Source: Chloroflexota bacterium
GTDB taxonomy: Bacteria; Chloroflexota; Anaerolineae; UBA7937; B3-Chlor
NCBI GenBank assembly: GCA_030603665.1
Contig: JAUVXJ010000012.1
Span: forward strand, 62,001 to 126,000
DNA: 64,000 bases
Direction of reading: 5' to 3'
This document shows, piece after piece, positions 63,013 to 64,000 of the stretch. The first letter of the stretch is position 1; each line of letters begins with the position of its first letter. Position numbers and translations under genes: made by a program. Under the pieces are notes generated by a model. It was not told where the DNA came from. It saw nothing but the letters and a program-made list of their open reading frames with translations, and did no database searches.

Positions 63013-64000
63013 CTAGCCTTCTGTCCGCACGAAGAACACGTCCAGCTCGCCATTGGAGTACAATCTCTGGACACTGCCGTCCAGGGTCAACTGCTGAAAA
63101 TCAGTTGTGGTGAATCCCGGCCTTGCCAGGGACGGATTCGATACCACCGTCCTCGATAGTACAGGATCGGACGTGCCCAGATGGAAACGCTCGCCCGTGA
63201 GCACGAATAGGTCTATGGGCAGCCACTGTCCAAGCCGGTCGTTGGTGGCATAGCCAAAGTGGTCTGGGACCTCGACGCGACCATTGGCCCAGGCGCGAGG
63301 TATGCCCAGGTTGGCGAAGATGCCCCGCTCCGCGAGCGCTGCCCGGTCGCGGAACCACCGCGTGCCGTGGACGTCGTGCCACGTCACCTGCCAGCTGGGT
63401 TGCAGGACGAAGGGCGAGTGATAGACGGCGGCTACGCTGGAGACTGAGGCAAGAAGCAGGACCGCGGTGATGAGTGCGACGCGCACTCGCCTCCACCTGC
63501 CGAGGATCTCCACCAGGGCAAAGGCGGCCAGAACAGGCGTGGCCCACATCATGATGTTGGCGCCAAGCAGCCTTCCCAGGGTCACAAGTAGAGTGGCGGC
63601 GAAGATGAGCACCCACACAGGACCGCTCACCAGGAAGGGCATGGCCAGGATGGATAGATTTCGAACTCGGGCATCGTTGCGCAGGAAGCCCAAGAGCACG
63701 AGCAGCAGTGCGATGCCAGACAGGGCCAGATAGATGATGTTGTCGCCATATAGCTTCACTCCAAGCGCAAGCTGGCCGCCGAGGTCTATGCCCTGGGAGC
63801 TGAACGCCTGCTCGACCTCCGTGACCCGGGGGACGCTCTCGATTTCCCCCACGAGCCATCTCAGAATGTTGTATACCGTCTTCGTGAAGAGGTAGAAGGA
63901 AGAAATCCAAGTGAGAAACGCCACGCCACAGATGAGGGCGGGGCCGAACGTGAAGGCATAAGTGGGTGTATCAGTTGGAACTGCCGTCCTTGCCTCTTTC
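63013..64000 (-). CDS. Polytopic membrane protein, GT-C-like, 5' end outside window
   Basis: The frame is open to the right edge, so the start lies beyond 64000. The visible C-terminal ~329 residues have about five helices separated by an extracellular loop (VTEVEQAFSSQGIDLGGQLA). A soluble tail ends RLYSNGELDVFFVRTEG and resembles the periplasmic ends of GT39/DUF-type glycosyltransferases. No catalytic motif can be identified without the N-terminus. The GT4 gene starts 4 bp downstream, indicating one operon. Confidence 0.7.
   Translation of the reverse strand, partial: KEARTAVPTDTPTYAFTFGPALICGVAFLTWISSFYLFTKTVYNILRWLVGEIESVPRVTEVEQAFSSQGIDLGGQLALGVKLYGDNIIYLALSGIALLLVLLGFLRNDARVRNLSILAMPFLVSGPVWVLIFAATLLVTLGRLLGANIMMWATPVLAAFALVEILGRWRRVRVALITAVLLLASVSSVAAVYHSPFVLQPSWQVTWHDVHGTRWFRDRAALAERGIFANLGIPRAWANGRVEVPDHFGYATNDRLGQWLPIDLFVLTGERFHLGTSDPVLSRTVVSNPSLARPGFTTTDFQQLTLDGSVQRLYSNGELDVFFVRTEG

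Overview
The window looks like a chromosome segment of a moderately GC-rich bacterium, most likely a Chloroflexota (Anaerolineae-like) organism. This is inferred from protein style: DUF3048, DUF2142/DUF2723 and DUF1616-LysM proteins, many GT-C-like membrane proteins, groESL under a CIRCE operator, and an S21 gene followed by a zinc-ribbon/cold-shock protein. No rRNA or tRNA gene was found. Promoters are close to the sigma-70 consensus (TTGACA, 17 bp, TATAAT) and starts include ATG, GTG and TTG with clear Shine-Dalgarno sites.

Layout. 1-2.3 kb: end of a membrane glycosyltransferase and a GT2 enzyme. 2.5-5.3 kb (minus): translation operon prfA-prmC-tsaC, divergent from gatB (5.4-6.9 kb). 6.9-9.2 kb: DUF3048 and TPR proteins. 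9.4-11.6 kb: CIRCE-controlled groES-groEL with a strong terminator. 11.6-14.6 kb: gyrA and a small NTF2-like membrane protein. 14.6-18.7 kb (minus): DUF2723 protein, DUF4870 protein, GntR regulator, DksA-type zinc finger, zinc-ribbon cold-shock protein, rpsU. 19.2-22.6 kb: long leader with a candidate small ORF, then plsX, fabF and a thioesterase.

22.7-32.3 kb is a metabolic block. A 1227-residue SHMT-GcvT-GcvT fusion and a LarA-type nickel racemase run rightwards. They meet a leftward operon of split transketolase, a GlcF-like Fe-S protein and glycerate 2-kinase. Together these could link glycine, serine, C1 units and glycerate, which is an inference. 32.5-45.0 kb holds envelope and membrane genes: flippase-like, VTT and DUF1028 proteins, DUF2142, a one-piece ABC-2 transporter, a glycosidase-like protein, a small Thr/Val-rich membrane protein with its own promoter and terminator, a Cys-motif membrane protein, a CPBP protease, a geranylgeranyl-reductase-like flavoprotein and DUF1616-LysM.

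45-64 kb is a polysaccharide locus, almost all on the minus strand: GT2 and GT4 enzymes, a fucose-synthase-like epimerase, a methyltransferase, a Wzm/Wzt exporter and GT-C-like proteins. It is visibly rearranged. It has internally deleted genes (51.8-54.1 kb), truncated glycosyltransferases, an epimerase tail fused to a two-repeat type I-E-like CRISPR remnant (54166-54256), a 2.3-kb-spaced direct duplication around an asparagine-synthase-like gene, a duplicated GT4 tail (60.1 kb), and a 167-bp inverted-repeat element (60293-60459). Real recombination and assembly collapse would both explain the deletions.
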